NCBI RefSeq assembly: GCF_038008325.1 | Contig: NZ_JBBOYW010000001.1 | Coordinates: forward strand, 1,726,001 to 1,790,000 | Origin: Lysinibacillus sp. FSL K6-0232 | GTDB lineage: Bacteria > Bacillota > Bacilli > Bacillales_A > Planococcaceae | Direction of reading: 5' to 3' | DNA length: 64,000 bases | Position numbers and translations under genes: made by a program | In this document: piece by piece, positions 17,210 through 26,426 of the stretch | Position numbering within the stretch: position 1 is the first letter of the stretch | Layout of the letters: each line of letters opens with the position of its first letter | The notes under the pieces: generated by a model | Told to the model about the DNA's origin: nothing | What the model saw: only the letters and a program-made list of their open reading frames with translations | Database searches by the model: none

Positions 17210-18037
17210 ATGGGGAAATTAACAGGAAAAGTAGCATTTATAACAGGTGGCGCACGTGGGATGGGTAAGGAATATGCATTAAAATTTGCAGAAGAGGGCG
17301 CGGCAATTGTCATCACAGATATTGCTAAAAATTTGCAAAGTGTTGCCTATAATATGGCTGATGAATCGGAGCTAACGAAAGCAGTAAATGACATAAAGGG
17401 CTTCGGTGTGGATGCTTTAGGATTTATCGCAGATGTACGTCATTCACAGGAGCTGGAGGAGGCTGTGCAACAAACAATTGCACACTTTGGCAAAATAGAT
17501 ATTCTTGTGACCAATGCTGGTATTCTTTCCTATAACAAGCTATGGGAAATGCCAGAGGATCAATGGGATGATATGCTCGATATTTGCTTAAAGGGCACGT
17601 GGTTAACGTGTAAGCATGTCCTTCCGTATATGATTGAACGTCAAGCGGGAAAAATTTTATGTGTGTCCTCTGTTAATGGCTTACGAGGCGGGCAAAATGT
17701 AGGGCATTATGTAGCGGCTAAGCATGGTGTATTAGGGCTTGTAAAATCAATGGCAATGGAGGTCGGTCCATATAATATCCATGTCAATGCGATTTGCCCA
17801 ACGGCTGTCGATACAACAATGGCAAACAATCAAGCCACCTATGACCGCTTAGCAAATAAAAAAGGGGCAACAAGAGAGGAGGCAACACCTGCATTTGGCA
17901 ACCATCATGTGTTTCCAAATCAAGATTTTATTGCACCAAAGGATGTGATTAACGCAGCATTGTTTTTAGTATCAGATGATTCCAATAATATATCAGGCTC
18001 ACATATTGCGGTGGACGCAGGTTATTTAACAATGTAA
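17210..18037 (+). CDS. SDR family oxidoreductase (mycofactocin-type subgroup)
   Basis: NAD(P)-dependent short-chain dehydrogenase, 275 residues. Motifs: TGGARGMGKEYA nucleotide loop, NAG at about residue 103, SSVNG and YVAAK catalytic Tyr-Lys. An insertion after the second strand (NLQSVAYNMADESELTKAV) is of the kind found in the mycofactocin-associated SDR subfamily, but no mycofactocin genes are in this window. In operon with the permease and deacylase, 16 bases after the latter. Confidence 0.87.
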   Translation: MGKLTGKVAFITGGARGMGKEYALKFAEEGAAIVITDIAKNLQSVAYNMADESELTKAVNDIKGFGVDALGFIADVRHSQELEEAVQQTIAHFGKIDILVTNAGILSYNKLWEMPEDQWDDMLDICLKGTWLTCKHVLPYMIERQAGKILCVSSVNGLRGGQNVGHYVAAKHGVLGLVKSMAMEVGPYNIHVNAICPTAVDTTMANNQATYDRLANKKGATREEATPAFGNHHVFPNQDFIAPKDVINAALFLVSDDSNNISGSHIAVDAGYLTM

Positions 18038-18050
18038 GGGAGAGAAGTAT

Positions 18051-18818
18051 ATGGCAGGAAGATTACAGGATAAAGTGGTCGTTATTACAGGTGCAGCACA
18101 AGGAATCGGCTTTGCGACAGCGCAAAAATGTGGGCAGGAGGGCGCAAAAATCGTTCTGTCAGATGCGAATGTAGAGAAATTGCAGGAGGCAGCTCTTCAA
18201 TTACAGCAAAATGGCTATGATGTTCATGCAGTTGTTTGCAATATTACCGATGAAGAGCATATTGCCAATCTGTATCAGGAAGCTGTAGCAGCATATGGTT
18301 ATGTAACGACGGTTGTTAATAATGCAGGGATTTTTGTCAATAATACGGCTGAAACATTTGATGCCACTACGTATGAAAAAATTTCCGCTATTAATATTAA
18401 AGGCGTTATGCTAAGCACAAAGCACGCCATTCCATATTTAAAGGGGCAAGCGGGTAGCTCCATCGTCAATTTGGCATCCATTTCGGGCATGATCGGTACG
18501 AAAAACCATAATTTATATATTATGACAAAGCATGCGGTGGTAGGAATTACACGCAGTACGGCTGTAGAGCTTGGGCAGCATGGTATACGAGTTAACGCTG
18601 TTTGCCCGGGGTTAACGGATACAAATATGGCTGACCAGCTTATTGAGGGCGATGGCGGTGGGCAGGCTATTCGACAAGCCTATGAAAATGCCTATTTATT
18701 AGGACGGTTAGGCAAGCCAGAGGAGGTTGCGAATACGATTGCCTTTTTAGCCTCTGATGAAGCGTCCTTTATTACAGGTGCATTAATACCAGTGGATGGT
18801 GGCTATACAGCGACTTAA
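18051..18818 (+). CDS. SDR family oxidoreductase
   Basis: Short-chain dehydrogenase of 255 residues, last gene of the permease operon. TGAAQGIGFATA binds the cofactor; NNAG, SISGMIG and the catalytic YIMTKHAVVG region follow. A conventional Tyr-x-x-x-Lys is present as YIMTK. It ends GALIPVDGGYTAT, the usual SDR ending. Only 13 bases separate it from the preceding SDR, so the two may act on successive alcohols or on stereoisomers. Confidence 0.87.
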   Translation: MAGRLQDKVVVITGAAQGIGFATAQKCGQEGAKIVLSDANVEKLQEAALQLQQNGYDVHAVVCNITDEEHIANLYQEAVAAYGYVTTVVNNAGIFVNNTAETFDATTYEKISAINIKGVMLSTKHAIPYLKGQAGSSIVNLASISGMIGTKNHNLYIMTKHAVVGITRSTAVELGQHGIRVNAVCPGLTDTNMADQLIEGDGGGQAIRQAYENAYLLGRLGKPEEVANTIAFLASDEASFITGALIPVDGGYTAT

Positions 18819-18825
18819 GTGTAAG

Positions 18826-18862
18826 AAGGGTGGCTCACATAACCGTTGAGTCACCCTTGTTT
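18826..18862. terminator. Terminator between the permease operon and the PucR gene
   Basis: Stem AAGGGTGGCTCA / TGAGTCACCCTT around CATAACCGT; T-rich on the plus side and AT-rich on the other, so it can serve both convergent genes. Confidence 0.82.
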
Positions 18863-18863
18863 A

Positions 18864-20456
18864 TTATTGAAAGGCAGGAAGTTGGATTTCCTCAAGCAAG
18901 AAGCCAATATAAAATAAAATTTGATCTTGCAGCTTTTCGGGATTGAGCTTGGAGATTTCTTTAATTAAACTTAGACGGTAGCGAACTGTATTTTTATGAA
19001 CAAAGAGCTGCTCCGCGGTTTTATTAAAATCCGCATTATTAAATAAAAAGACTTTCAGTGTATGATATAGCTCCGCTGCTTTTTTCTGATCAAATTCCTT
19101 TAATGGTAGTAAATATTCCTGCTGAAGAAAGGAAGCTTCTTTTATTGGATGGTTCGAAAACAAAATGCGCTCAAAGTTTAAATGCTCAAAATGAATGACC
19201 TTTGCCAATAAATTTTTCTTTGTTTTGGCAAAGTGCAATGAAATTAATGCCTCGTTATAGCTTTTGACAATAGCTGATAATGTATATACTCGTCCGACTC
19301 CACCAAAATAGGTGACTTGGAGTTGATATTTTGCTAATAAAAAATCAATTTTCTTACAAATAAAATCAGCCGTTATTTCTGATGTAGTATCGAGCAGCAA
19401 CACTAAATAATTATTGGAATCAAAGCAAATTTTCGTTAAAGTATACTTTTCTAATAAAAAGATTAGCTGAGAGGTTACGATAAAGGCATCCTGCTTCTGA
19501 TCATCAGGAAATGTTAATTCAAGTAATAGTAATTGATAGGGATGATCTGCTAAATTCCAATTAACCTCTTTTGAAACGCGCACAATCTCCTCCGTACTAT
19601 TAAATTTGCCACGAAACACATCTAAAAGAAAGCTACTTCTATTTTGCTGCGATAATGAAATAATGCTTTTGATTTTCTGTAGCTCTGTTAATAGAATAGC
19701 GGTTGCTTGCGAAATTGCCACATTGTGCCAAGAAGCACAAAGCGTTTGGCATTCCCAAATAATAATACAGCCCTCCAAATGGCGATTTTCATAAATCGGC
19801 TTTACATAGACAGAGATTGGTAGCTCTTGAAAGCTTTCTTTTGTCAAATTTTGTGTTTTCATCGTTTGGACAATGTTTGACAAGACATTCTCAAATACAG
19901 GCGGTAATGCAAAAGAGCTGTAGGATTTATCAATGGCATGCAAATAAATGGTTGTTTTTTTAGCAAGCAATTTTTCCATTAATAATGGTAATTGCTGAAT
20001 ATCGGATTTTGCTAATAGAAAGGCTTGGAATGCTTCATAAATATTTTTTATTTTTTCCAATTCAAGCTTTTGCTCATAGTTAATATAGTTGACAATAGGA
20101 ATCATTAGATCAGCCCAAGGAATATTGCTATCCAGCTCAATGATCACTAGCTTGTAGTGCTCTGCAAAGCTTTGGATATCTGAAGAAATAGACGGAATAT
20201 TTGAACCGATTTTAATGCCTAAGCCACTGACGCCTTTTTCAGCGAGTGAGCGAATGAACTGTTTGAAGGCTTCATCCGTGAAGGACGGAAAACCAGTTGT
20301 AAGAATGAAATTTCCGCGTTCGACTGAAGCACAGCCCTCTAGTGTATTGACGATTGTAGCTCCGTTTACTTCTGTAGCTAATAAACTTTTTCCCGATATT
20401 ATTTTGGCATATTGGAACTCCTGTAGAAGCAATATATCTTTTATCCGCAAAGTCAT
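18864..20456 (-). CDS. PucR-family transcriptional regulator
   Basis: Regulator of 530 residues. N-terminal PucR-type sensor (RIKDILLLQEFQYAKIISGK...TIVNTLEGCASVERGNFILTTG), a middle linker, and a C-terminal PucR HTH (LFVHKNTVRYRLSLIKEISKLNP, residues about 480-510). The start is uncertain: ATG 20456 is directly abutted by GAGGTG, whereas TTG 20450 two codons later has that site at better spacing. The longer open frame to 20579 lacks support. It converges on the permease operon and is divergent from the microcompartment operon; either could be its target. Confidence 0.85.
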   Translation of the reverse strand: MTLRIKDILLLQEFQYAKIISGKSLLATEVNGATIVNTLEGCASVERGNFILTTGFPSFTDEAFKQFIRSLAEKGVSGLGIKIGSNIPSISSDIQSFAEHYKLVIIELDSNIPWADLMIPIVNYINYEQKLELEKIKNIYEAFQAFLLAKSDIQQLPLLMEKLLAKKTTIYLHAIDKSYSSFALPPVFENVLSNIVQTMKTQNLTKESFQELPISVYVKPIYENRHLEGCIIIWECQTLCASWHNVAISQATAILLTELQKIKSIISLSQQNRSSFLLDVFRGKFNSTEEIVRVSKEVNWNLADHPYQLLLLELTFPDDQKQDAFIVTSQLIFLLEKYTLTKICFDSNNYLVLLLDTTSEITADFICKKIDFLLAKYQLQVTYFGGVGRVYTLSAIVKSYNEALISLHFAKTKKNLLAKVIHFEHLNFERILFSNHPIKEASFLQQEYLLPLKEFDQKKAAELYHTLKVFLFNNADFNKTAEQLFVHKNTVRYRLSLIKEISKLNPEKLQDQILFYIGFLLEEIQLPAFQ

Positions 20457-20606
20457 CACCTCATTTATTTTAATGAACGGTGATAATGTATGCTCTATCA
20501 TTTGTAGAAGGATTTGCAATGCTTTTGTTATAAAAGGTGAGATTACTAGTATAATACACGAAGTTTTTGTAATTTTCACTTATTAATTAGTAGAATTCAT
20601 GTTTTT

Positions 20607-20761
20607 TGTGGATTTATGTTGTACATTTGGGGGTGAAATGGGCTATGCAACCTTAATAAAGAAAAAATCAGCCGAATAGTATTGACAATTGTGTGACTAT
20701 TCTTTAAAATTCAAAACAAATCCACATAAATACAGAAATTTAGTGTTGGATTTGTGGATTT
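20607..20761. promoter_or_regulatory. Three copies of TGTGGATTT in the PucR/DeoR intergenic region
   Basis: TGTGGATTT at 20607-20615 (+), 20718-20726 (-) and 20753-20761 (+). Two copies flank the start region of the microcompartment promoter, facing each other as an inverted pair. They are candidate operators for the DeoR-type regulator encoded just downstream. Confidence 0.5.
20682..20710 (+). promoter_or_regulatory. Sigma-A promoter of the microcompartment operon
   Basis: TTGACA (20682-20687), 17 bases, TAAAAT (20705-20710). It is 87 bases upstream of the first gene and is immediately followed by a TGTGGATTT site on the minus strand. Confidence 0.82.
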
Positions 20762-20796
20762 TATTGGATTTAACTTTGTGTTTGGAGTGATGGTGT

Positions 20797-21588
20797 ATGT
20801 CTCTTTCATTTGAAGAACGTAAAAAAGTAATTTTAGATATTTTAGATTTAGAAGGAAAAGTGAAAGTAAGTGATGCTGAACAGTTATTAAACGTATCGGG
20901 TGAGACTATACGGAGAGATATGGATCGTTTGGAGAAGGAAGGGCTCTTACACAAAGTCTATGGCGGTGCTGTGAAAGCAAAGCAAAAGTATGAACGTACA
21001 TTTGAACAGAAAACGTCACTGAATAACTTAGAGAAACGATTGATATGTAAGGCTGCCGCAAATATTGTGGAGGATGGTGATGTGATTTTTATTGGTCACG
21101 GCACAACAGCCTATGAAATTGTACGTTTCTTAGGTGATAAGCCAAATGTCATCGTGGTGACAAATTCTCTCCCCGTGCTATCGCTAGCAACAGAATGCTT
21201 TCAAGGAAAGATCCTTTTTGCAGGAGGTGAGTATGAGCATCGACAAAAATTTATGGGTGGTCCATTAGCCGATTTATTTTTCAATCAATTAAAGGCAAAT
21301 AAAGCCTTTGTTGCTGCTGGTGGAATTTCCTTATCTGATGGCATTACCGATTATGATATTACTGGTGCAGCCATTTCAAAGAAATTAATAGAGCGTGCTG
21401 AAACAACCATAATTTTAGCGGATCATACAAAGTTTGGAGTTTCTACATTTGCGCATATTTGCCATTTAGAGGATGTTTCAATGATTATTACAGATCAAAA
21501 AAGCTCTACACAATGGCAGGAACGCTTAGCCCAGAAAAAAGTTGGGTTACTAATAGCAAGTGAAATGTTGGAGGACATCCATGGATAG
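20797..21588 (+). CDS. DeoR/GlpR-family transcriptional regulator
   Basis: Repressor of 263 residues: N-terminal DeoR winged helix (VSDAEQLLNVSGETIRRDMDRLEKEGLLHKVYGGAV, about residues 21-58) and a C-terminal sugar-phosphate-sensor fold (IFIGHGTTAYEIVRFL; ADHTKFGVSTFAHI). Family members usually respond to phosphorylated metabolites, which fits a pathway with a phosphorylated amino-alcohol intermediate. First gene of the BMC operon; GGAGTG precedes ATG 20797. Confidence 0.9.
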   Translation: MSLSFEERKKVILDILDLEGKVKVSDAEQLLNVSGETIRRDMDRLEKEGLLHKVYGGAVKAKQKYERTFEQKTSLNNLEKRLICKAAANIVEDGDVIFIGHGTTAYEIVRFLGDKPNVIVVTNSLPVLSLATECFQGKILFAGGEYEHRQKFMGGPLADLFFNQLKANKAFVAAGGISLSDGITDYDITGAAISKKLIERAETTIILADHTKFGVSTFAHICHLEDVSMIITDQKSSTQWQERLAQKKVGLLIASEMLEDIHG

Positions 21589-21601
21589 GAAGGTGGAAAA
21601 T

Positions 21602-22867
21602 ATGGACTATTTTGCGAGTAAGCAAGAAACCTTACAAAAATCAATTGACTGGTGGAATCCAGGGAAAACGAAGCAATGGCAAGTGGATGGCGTAGATGTT
21701 GTGATCGGCAAACGAGAAGGCTATTACTTCTATGATGTGGATGGCAAAAAATTAATGAATGCCCATCTCAATGGTGGTACGTATAACTTAGGGCATCGTA
21801 ATCCAGAGGTCATTGCAGCACTAATAGAAGGAACCAATTATTTTGATATTGGTAATCACCATTTTCCATCGACAGCGCGCGCTCAATTAGCTGAAGCATT
21901 AGCACAATGCACACCAGATGGCTTGAAATATACGATTTTTTCCAGTGGTGGGAGTGAGGCGATTGATGCAGCATTGAAATGCGCACGCTATGCGACAAAG
22001 CGTAAAAAAACGATTTCGATTAAAAATGGCTATCACGGGCATTCAGGCTTAGCCGTATCACTTGGGAATGAACGCTATTCCAAGCCATTTTTAAGTGAAG
22101 GCGATCCCAATGAATTTGTGCATGTGCCATTTAATGATCTCGATGCAATGGAACGTGAGCTTGCCAAGGGTGATGTTGCAAGCGTGATTATTGAAACGAT
22201 CCCCGCAACATACGGCTTCCCATTACCGCATGCCAATTATTTAGCAAGCGTCAAGGCGTTATGTGAGCGTTACGGCGCACTTTATATTGCAGATGAGGTA
22301 CAGACAGGCTTAATGAGAACAGGTAAGCTTTGGGGCATTGAGCACTACGGTGTTAAGCCAGATATTTTAGTAACAGCAAAGGGGCTAAGTGGCGGTATTT
22401 ATCCAATTGCTGCGACAGTAGTGAATGAGCGCGCGGGTGGCTGGATGCAGGAGGATGGACTCGCACATATCTCTACCTTTGGGGGAGCAGAGCTTGGCTG
22501 TGTTGTGGCAATGAAGGTGCTGGAAATTTCACAACGACCTGAAGTTATTAAAAATGTTGACTATGTGGCACGCTATTTACGAACGGGCTTAGAGCAAATC
22601 CAGCAAAGATACCCAGATTTCTTTGTCGGTATTCGCCAGCTCGGTGTTGTGATGGGCTTAGAGTTTAATCATCCTGAAGGTGCGAAATATGTGATGAGCT
22701 CCCTGTACAAGCATGGTGTATGGGCGATTTATTCAATGCTTGATACACGTGTTTTACAATTTAAACCAGGATTATTATGTGATAAAGCATATTGTGATGA
22801 ATTGCTGGAAAAATGTGAGGCAGGTATTAAAGAGGCAGCACAGCTTGTAAAGTTTGCACGTTATTAA
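21602..22867 (+). CDS. Class III PLP enzyme, probable amino-alcohol-phosphate phospho-lyase
   Basis: PLP enzyme of 421 residues in the class III aminotransferase fold. The PLP lysine is in VTAKGLSGG, with ADEVQTGLMRTG before it and SSGGSEAIDAALKCAR as the phosphate-binding loop. In this subgroup members next to an APH-type kinase are phospho-lyases (as for ethanolamine phosphate and 1-amino-2-propanol phosphate), giving aldehyde, ammonia and phosphate; here that is inferred from the neighbours. ATG 21602 follows GGAAGGTGG; the frame is open to 21560, overlapping the DeoR gene. A plain aminotransferase remains possible. No encapsulation-type tail is seen. Confidence 0.85.
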   Translation: MDYFASKQETLQKSIDWWNPGKTKQWQVDGVDVVIGKREGYYFYDVDGKKLMNAHLNGGTYNLGHRNPEVIAALIEGTNYFDIGNHHFPSTARAQLAEALAQCTPDGLKYTIFSSGGSEAIDAALKCARYATKRKKTISIKNGYHGHSGLAVSLGNERYSKPFLSEGDPNEFVHVPFNDLDAMERELAKGDVASVIIETIPATYGFPLPHANYLASVKALCERYGALYIADEVQTGLMRTGKLWGIEHYGVKPDILVTAKGLSGGIYPIAATVVNERAGGWMQEDGLAHISTFGGAELGCVVAMKVLEISQRPEVIKNVDYVARYLRTGLEQIQQRYPDFFVGIRQLGVVMGLEFNHPEGAKYVMSSLYKHGVWAIYSMLDTRVLQFKPGLLCDKAYCDELLEKCEAGIKEAAQLVKFARY

Positions 22868-22911
22868 AGGGGACAGGCTTATGATTTTAGTCAAACAAGG
22901 GGGTTTTCTAA

Positions 22912-23916
22912 ATGGATTTTGTTGATTTAGAAGTGGCACTTTCTAACTTCCATCAAGCAGCGAATGATGCGTTGAAGGAATTTAGTTGTTTAGTAGAGGC
23001 ATCTTGTAAAATGATTGATTATTCTGAAAATGCTACGTATCTTGTAGAAGATGCACAGGGCAAAAAATATATTTTACGAATTAGCCGACCCAATTACCAT
23101 AAAAAAGAAGAAATAGAGGCGGAGATTGCTTGGTTAAATTCGCTCCATGAGCAATCTCCTATTGATGTATCATTACCAGTGCGAGCAGATGACGGTGACT
23201 ACGTACATGCTCATCGCTATAATGACACAATTTATTATAGCACATTATTTACATTTTTGGAGGGGAATGCTCCTGATGAAAATAATGAAGAAAACCTAAT
23301 TCAACAATTTGAAACATTAGGCAAAATTACAGCACTGTTCCACAAGCATACAATCGAGCAGCACGATCATTACGAAGATTTTCAGCGGATGATATGGGAT
23401 TATGACACGATTTTAGGGCAATCACCAAAATGGGCAAGGTGGCAGGATGGGCTTGGCATGACACCCGCACGAATTGCTTTATATGAGGAAGCGTCCGAGG
23501 TCATTCGACAGAAGCTAGAGGCATTTGGCAAATGTAAAACACGATTTGGACTTATTCATGCGGATTTACGCTTAGCCAATTTACTCATCTATGGTGATGA
23601 AATTAAAGTGATTGATTTTGATGATTGCGGTTTCGGCTGGTATTTATATGACTTAGCAACATCTGTAAGCTTTATTGAGCATATGCCGTATTTGGAGGAT
23701 TTAATTGCGTCATGGATCAAGGGCTACAGTCAAGTGCGGACATTAACTGATGAAGAAATTGAGATGATTCCAACCTTTATTTTAATGAGAAGGTTACAGC
23801 TTATCTCTTGGGTAGGTAGTCGTGATAATGAAACAACACGCTTGCTTGGCGAAAACTATACCATTCAAAGCGATGCCTTAGTGAAAAATTATTTAACAAA
23901 AAATAAAATTGTATAA
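22912..23916 (+). CDS. APH-family kinase, probable amino-alcohol kinase
   Basis: Phosphotransferase of 334 residues with the aminoglycoside/choline kinase fold: the catalytic loop LIHADLRLANLL (Asp and Asn) and metal motif VIDFDDCGFG at about residues 220-245, and the lysine strand KYILRISRPN near residue 45. In the microcompartments of Mycobacterium and Rhodococcus a homologous kinase phosphorylates (S)-1-amino-2-propanol; given the PLP lyase upstream and an ethanolamine-type permease downstream, the same kind of substrate is likely here. Homoserine-kinase-II-like activity cannot be excluded. Confidence 0.83.
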   Translation: MDFVDLEVALSNFHQAANDALKEFSCLVEASCKMIDYSENATYLVEDAQGKKYILRISRPNYHKKEEIEAEIAWLNSLHEQSPIDVSLPVRADDGDYVHAHRYNDTIYYSTLFTFLEGNAPDENNEENLIQQFETLGKITALFHKHTIEQHDHYEDFQRMIWDYDTILGQSPKWARWQDGLGMTPARIALYEEASEVIRQKLEAFGKCKTRFGLIHADLRLANLLIYGDEIKVIDFDDCGFGWYLYDLATSVSFIEHMPYLEDLIASWIKGYSQVRTLTDEEIEMIPTFILMRRLQLISWVGSRDNETTRLLGENYTIQSDALVKNYLTKNKIV

Positions 23917-23947
23917 CATCCAAATAATTGTAAAGGTGGCGAACTAA

Positions 23948-25342
23948 ATGACTTCAAAAAAGAATGAAATCATTGTTTTAAAGAAAGCCCTTACACCTAT
24001 TCATTTATGGACAATTGGTGTTGGAATTGTTATTTCAGGAAATTATTTTGGATGGAACTTTGGCTTAAGTCAATCGGGCTATTTAGGCATGCTGATTGCT
24101 ACGATATTTATGGCGATTATGTACTTAACAATGACGCTAGGAATCTCTGAATTATCGACAATGCTGCCATATGCCGGGGGACCATACTCGTTTGCTAGAC
24201 GTGCCATGGGCAGATATATGGGCTTCATTACAGGCATAGGGGTTGTGCTGCAGTATGTGATTGCTGCACCTATTATTGCAATTGGGATTGGTGGTTATAT
24301 AAGCTTCTTGTTCCCAGCAGTGCCAACAGTTGTCGCCGCAGCGTTTATGTATGCGCTCTTTATGGGGGTACACATTTTAGGCATTAAGGAATACGCAACG
24401 ATTGAGATGGTGCTTGTATTTATCGCATTGGGATTATTAGTGCTGATGTATTTTGTGGGGCTGCCACAGATTCAAGTGGAGAATTTGTTCCCAGCAAGCG
24501 GTGAGCTAGTGCCAGGTGGCTTTAAAGGCGTGTGGTCTGCGCTACCATATGCAATGTGGCTATTTTTAGCGATTGAAATGCTACCGATGCTGTCAGAGGA
24601 AACGAGAGATGTACAAAAGGATATGCCTAAGGGGTTAATTTCTGGCATGGTGACACTGTTAATTTTATCTGTGCTTACAACGACAGTGGCGATTGGGCTT
24701 GCGGGCATTGATACGATGACAGTAGCAGAGGACCCACTACCAGCAGCGATTGCGGCAGCCTTTGGCAATACGTATTGGCTAGCGCAGGTTTTAGCATCTG
24801 TTGGATTAGTTGGTTTAATTGCAAGCTTTTCAGGTGTAATTTTAGCTTATTCACGTCAGGTTTATGCGCTATCACGTGCAGGGTATTTGCCAAGCATTTT
24901 ATCGAAAATGCATAAAACACGTCAAACGCCTTATATGGCAATTATTTTACCGGGCTTTATTGGCTTAGTGCTTGTTATATTGTTCAATCCAGATGATTTA
25001 ATTTTAATTTCTACATTTGGTGCATTAGTATCGTATATTACGATGAATTTATCTGTGTTGATTTTACGTAAAAAGGAGCCGAATTTATCGCGAACTTTTC
25101 GGACGCCATTGTATCCATTGACACCGATTGTTTCTTTAACACTAGCTATCATTGCGATTTTTGCGAGCTTCTTTGCCAATTTAACGTTTTTCGTTGTCTG
25201 TCTTGCGGTTTTTGCCGTTGCAAGTATTTACTACTGGCTATGGGCAAGACATCAAATCAATGAGGATGCACCAGAGGAGCGCTTTGCAAAGGAAGCAGTC
25301 GAGGAAGATAGCCAAATAACACAAGCATCTATACTAGAATAA
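23948..25342 (+). CDS. Amino-alcohol permease of the ethanolamine permease type (APC family)
   Basis: Twelve-helix APC transporter of 464 residues. The N-terminal text LWTIGVGIVISGNYFGWNFG, then MTLGISELSTMLPYAGGPYSF, is close to that of bacterial ethanolamine permeases. That, with the kinase and lyase next to it, is the best clue to the pathway's substrate: ethanolamine or 1-amino-2-propanol. It sits between the kinase and the HAD phosphatase, all on one strand. Confidence 0.87.
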   Translation: MTSKKNEIIVLKKALTPIHLWTIGVGIVISGNYFGWNFGLSQSGYLGMLIATIFMAIMYLTMTLGISELSTMLPYAGGPYSFARRAMGRYMGFITGIGVVLQYVIAAPIIAIGIGGYISFLFPAVPTVVAAAFMYALFMGVHILGIKEYATIEMVLVFIALGLLVLMYFVGLPQIQVENLFPASGELVPGGFKGVWSALPYAMWLFLAIEMLPMLSEETRDVQKDMPKGLISGMVTLLILSVLTTTVAIGLAGIDTMTVAEDPLPAAIAAAFGNTYWLAQVLASVGLVGLIASFSGVILAYSRQVYALSRAGYLPSILSKMHKTRQTPYMAIILPGFIGLVLVILFNPDDLILISTFGALVSYITMNLSVLILRKKEPNLSRTFRTPLYPLTPIVSLTLAIIAIFASFFANLTFFVVCLAVFAVASIYYWLWARHQINEDAPEERFAKEAVEEDSQITQASILE

Positions 25343-25363
25343 AGCGTAGAGGATGTGTGCTTT

Positions 25364-26119
25364 ATGCAAAAAGTAGAGTGGGTCATTTTTGATAAAGATG
25401 GCACAATTATTGACCTGGATTCTATCTGGATTCCATGGGCTAAAAATTTTTACCTAAATTTGACTGAAAATTCTGATTTAAAGATTGCGTTTTCATTACA
25501 GCACTTTTTAACAACAATCGGTGTAGCAGCCGATGGAGCAACGATTGACCCAACAAGCCCACTAGCTGTTGGAAGCATCCAGGAAGCAGAAACAATTATG
25601 GCTTACTTGCTTTATCAGCAAGGTATTGCTTGGAGTGAGGGTGTTACGCTAGCAAGAACAGCATCGAGCTTAGCAACAGCCCAGCAGGAAAATATAACGG
25701 TACAGGAATTACCGGGTATTCGACAGCTTCTGATGCGCTTAAAGGAGCATGGTATTCGCTTAGGCGTTATCACAGCAGATTCAACAGCACGAGCAGAATT
25801 ACATGTAAAGCAGCTTGGGCTATGGTCGCTATTTGAATTTGTGCTTGGCAGTGACCAAGTAGCATCCAGCAAGCCATTTCCAGATTTAGCGCATTTGGCA
25901 CGGGAACGCTATCAAGTATCGCTTGAACAGACAGTGATGATTGGTGATTCCAATGCGGATATGCTATTTGCTAAAAACGCAGGCATGCTCTATTCAATTG
26001 GCATTATTCCACAAGATGTCTATCCAAAAGATTATTTACCAGATGCCATGAAAATTATCGAAGCGTATGATGAATCGCTTATAACCTTGCTGACAGCGGA
26101 GGAGGATCAATATGGATAA
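25364..26119 (+). CDS. HAD-family phosphatase
   Basis: HAD hydrolase of 251 residues, phosphoglycolate-phosphatase-like with a helical cap. Motifs I-IV: FDKDGTIID, ITADSTARAEL, a Lys in SSKPFPDL, and MIGDSNADMLFAKNAG. It might dephosphorylate a misdirected or end-product phosphate ester of the pathway. ATG 25364 is preferred over GTG 25355 because AGAGGAT at 25348-25354 abuts the latter. It overlaps the next gene by 8 bases. Confidence 0.83.
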   Translation: MQKVEWVIFDKDGTIIDLDSIWIPWAKNFYLNLTENSDLKIAFSLQHFLTTIGVAADGATIDPTSPLAVGSIQEAETIMAYLLYQQGIAWSEGVTLARTASSLATAQQENITVQELPGIRQLLMRLKEHGIRLGVITADSTARAELHVKQLGLWSLFEFVLGSDQVASSKPFPDLAHLARERYQVSLEQTVMIGDSNADMLFAKNAGMLYSIGIIPQDVYPKDYLPDAMKIIEAYDESLITLLTAEEDQYG

Positions 26120-26411
26120 TGAACTTATTGCGAAAATTACAGCGTTAGTGATGGAGAAGGTGGCACAAATGCCAAAGGAGCAAATTCAAGGCTTAACACA
26201 GGCTGAATTGCAGGAATGGCAGTCCTTTCGTTTAATGACAGCAGCGAGTGACAGCACTCAGCAAGCGCCAGCTATCATTGGAAGCTATCAGCCATTGTCA
26301 GCGCATGAGCTGCAGCATTGGGAGGACCTGCATCGCCAGCAAGCATTCACGCAAGCAACAACAGCTTCATCTTCATCGTCTGATTTCATCGCATTTAAAA
26401 AATTTATATGA
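26112..26411 (+). CDS. Small BMC-locus protein with encapsulation-peptide-like N-terminus
   Basis: A 99-residue protein I cannot assign to a family. Residues 1-19 (MDNELIAKITALVMEKVAQ) form an amphipathic helix of the encapsulation-peptide type seen on BMC cargo. Two similar segments follow, LTQAELQEWQSFR (about residue 28) and LSAHELQHWEDLH (about 62), each L-(S/T)-x-x-ELQ-x-W, separated by a Ser/Gln-rich linker; a Thr/Ser-rich stretch precedes the C-terminus. It overlaps the HAD gene and is 15 bases before the aldehyde dehydrogenase. A scaffold or adaptor role is a guess. Confidence 0.72.
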   Translation: MDNELIAKITALVMEKVAQMPKEQIQGLTQAELQEWQSFRLMTAASDSTQQAPAIIGSYQPLSAHELQHWEDLHRQQAFTQATTASSSSSDFIAFKKFI

Positions 26412-26426
26412 TAGGCGGTGTCAGCA

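Noticed and set aside
17210-18037. Mycofactocin system
   Set aside because: The SDR belongs to a mycofactocin-like subgroup, but no mycofactocin biosynthesis gene is nearby, so the cofactor link cannot be claimed.
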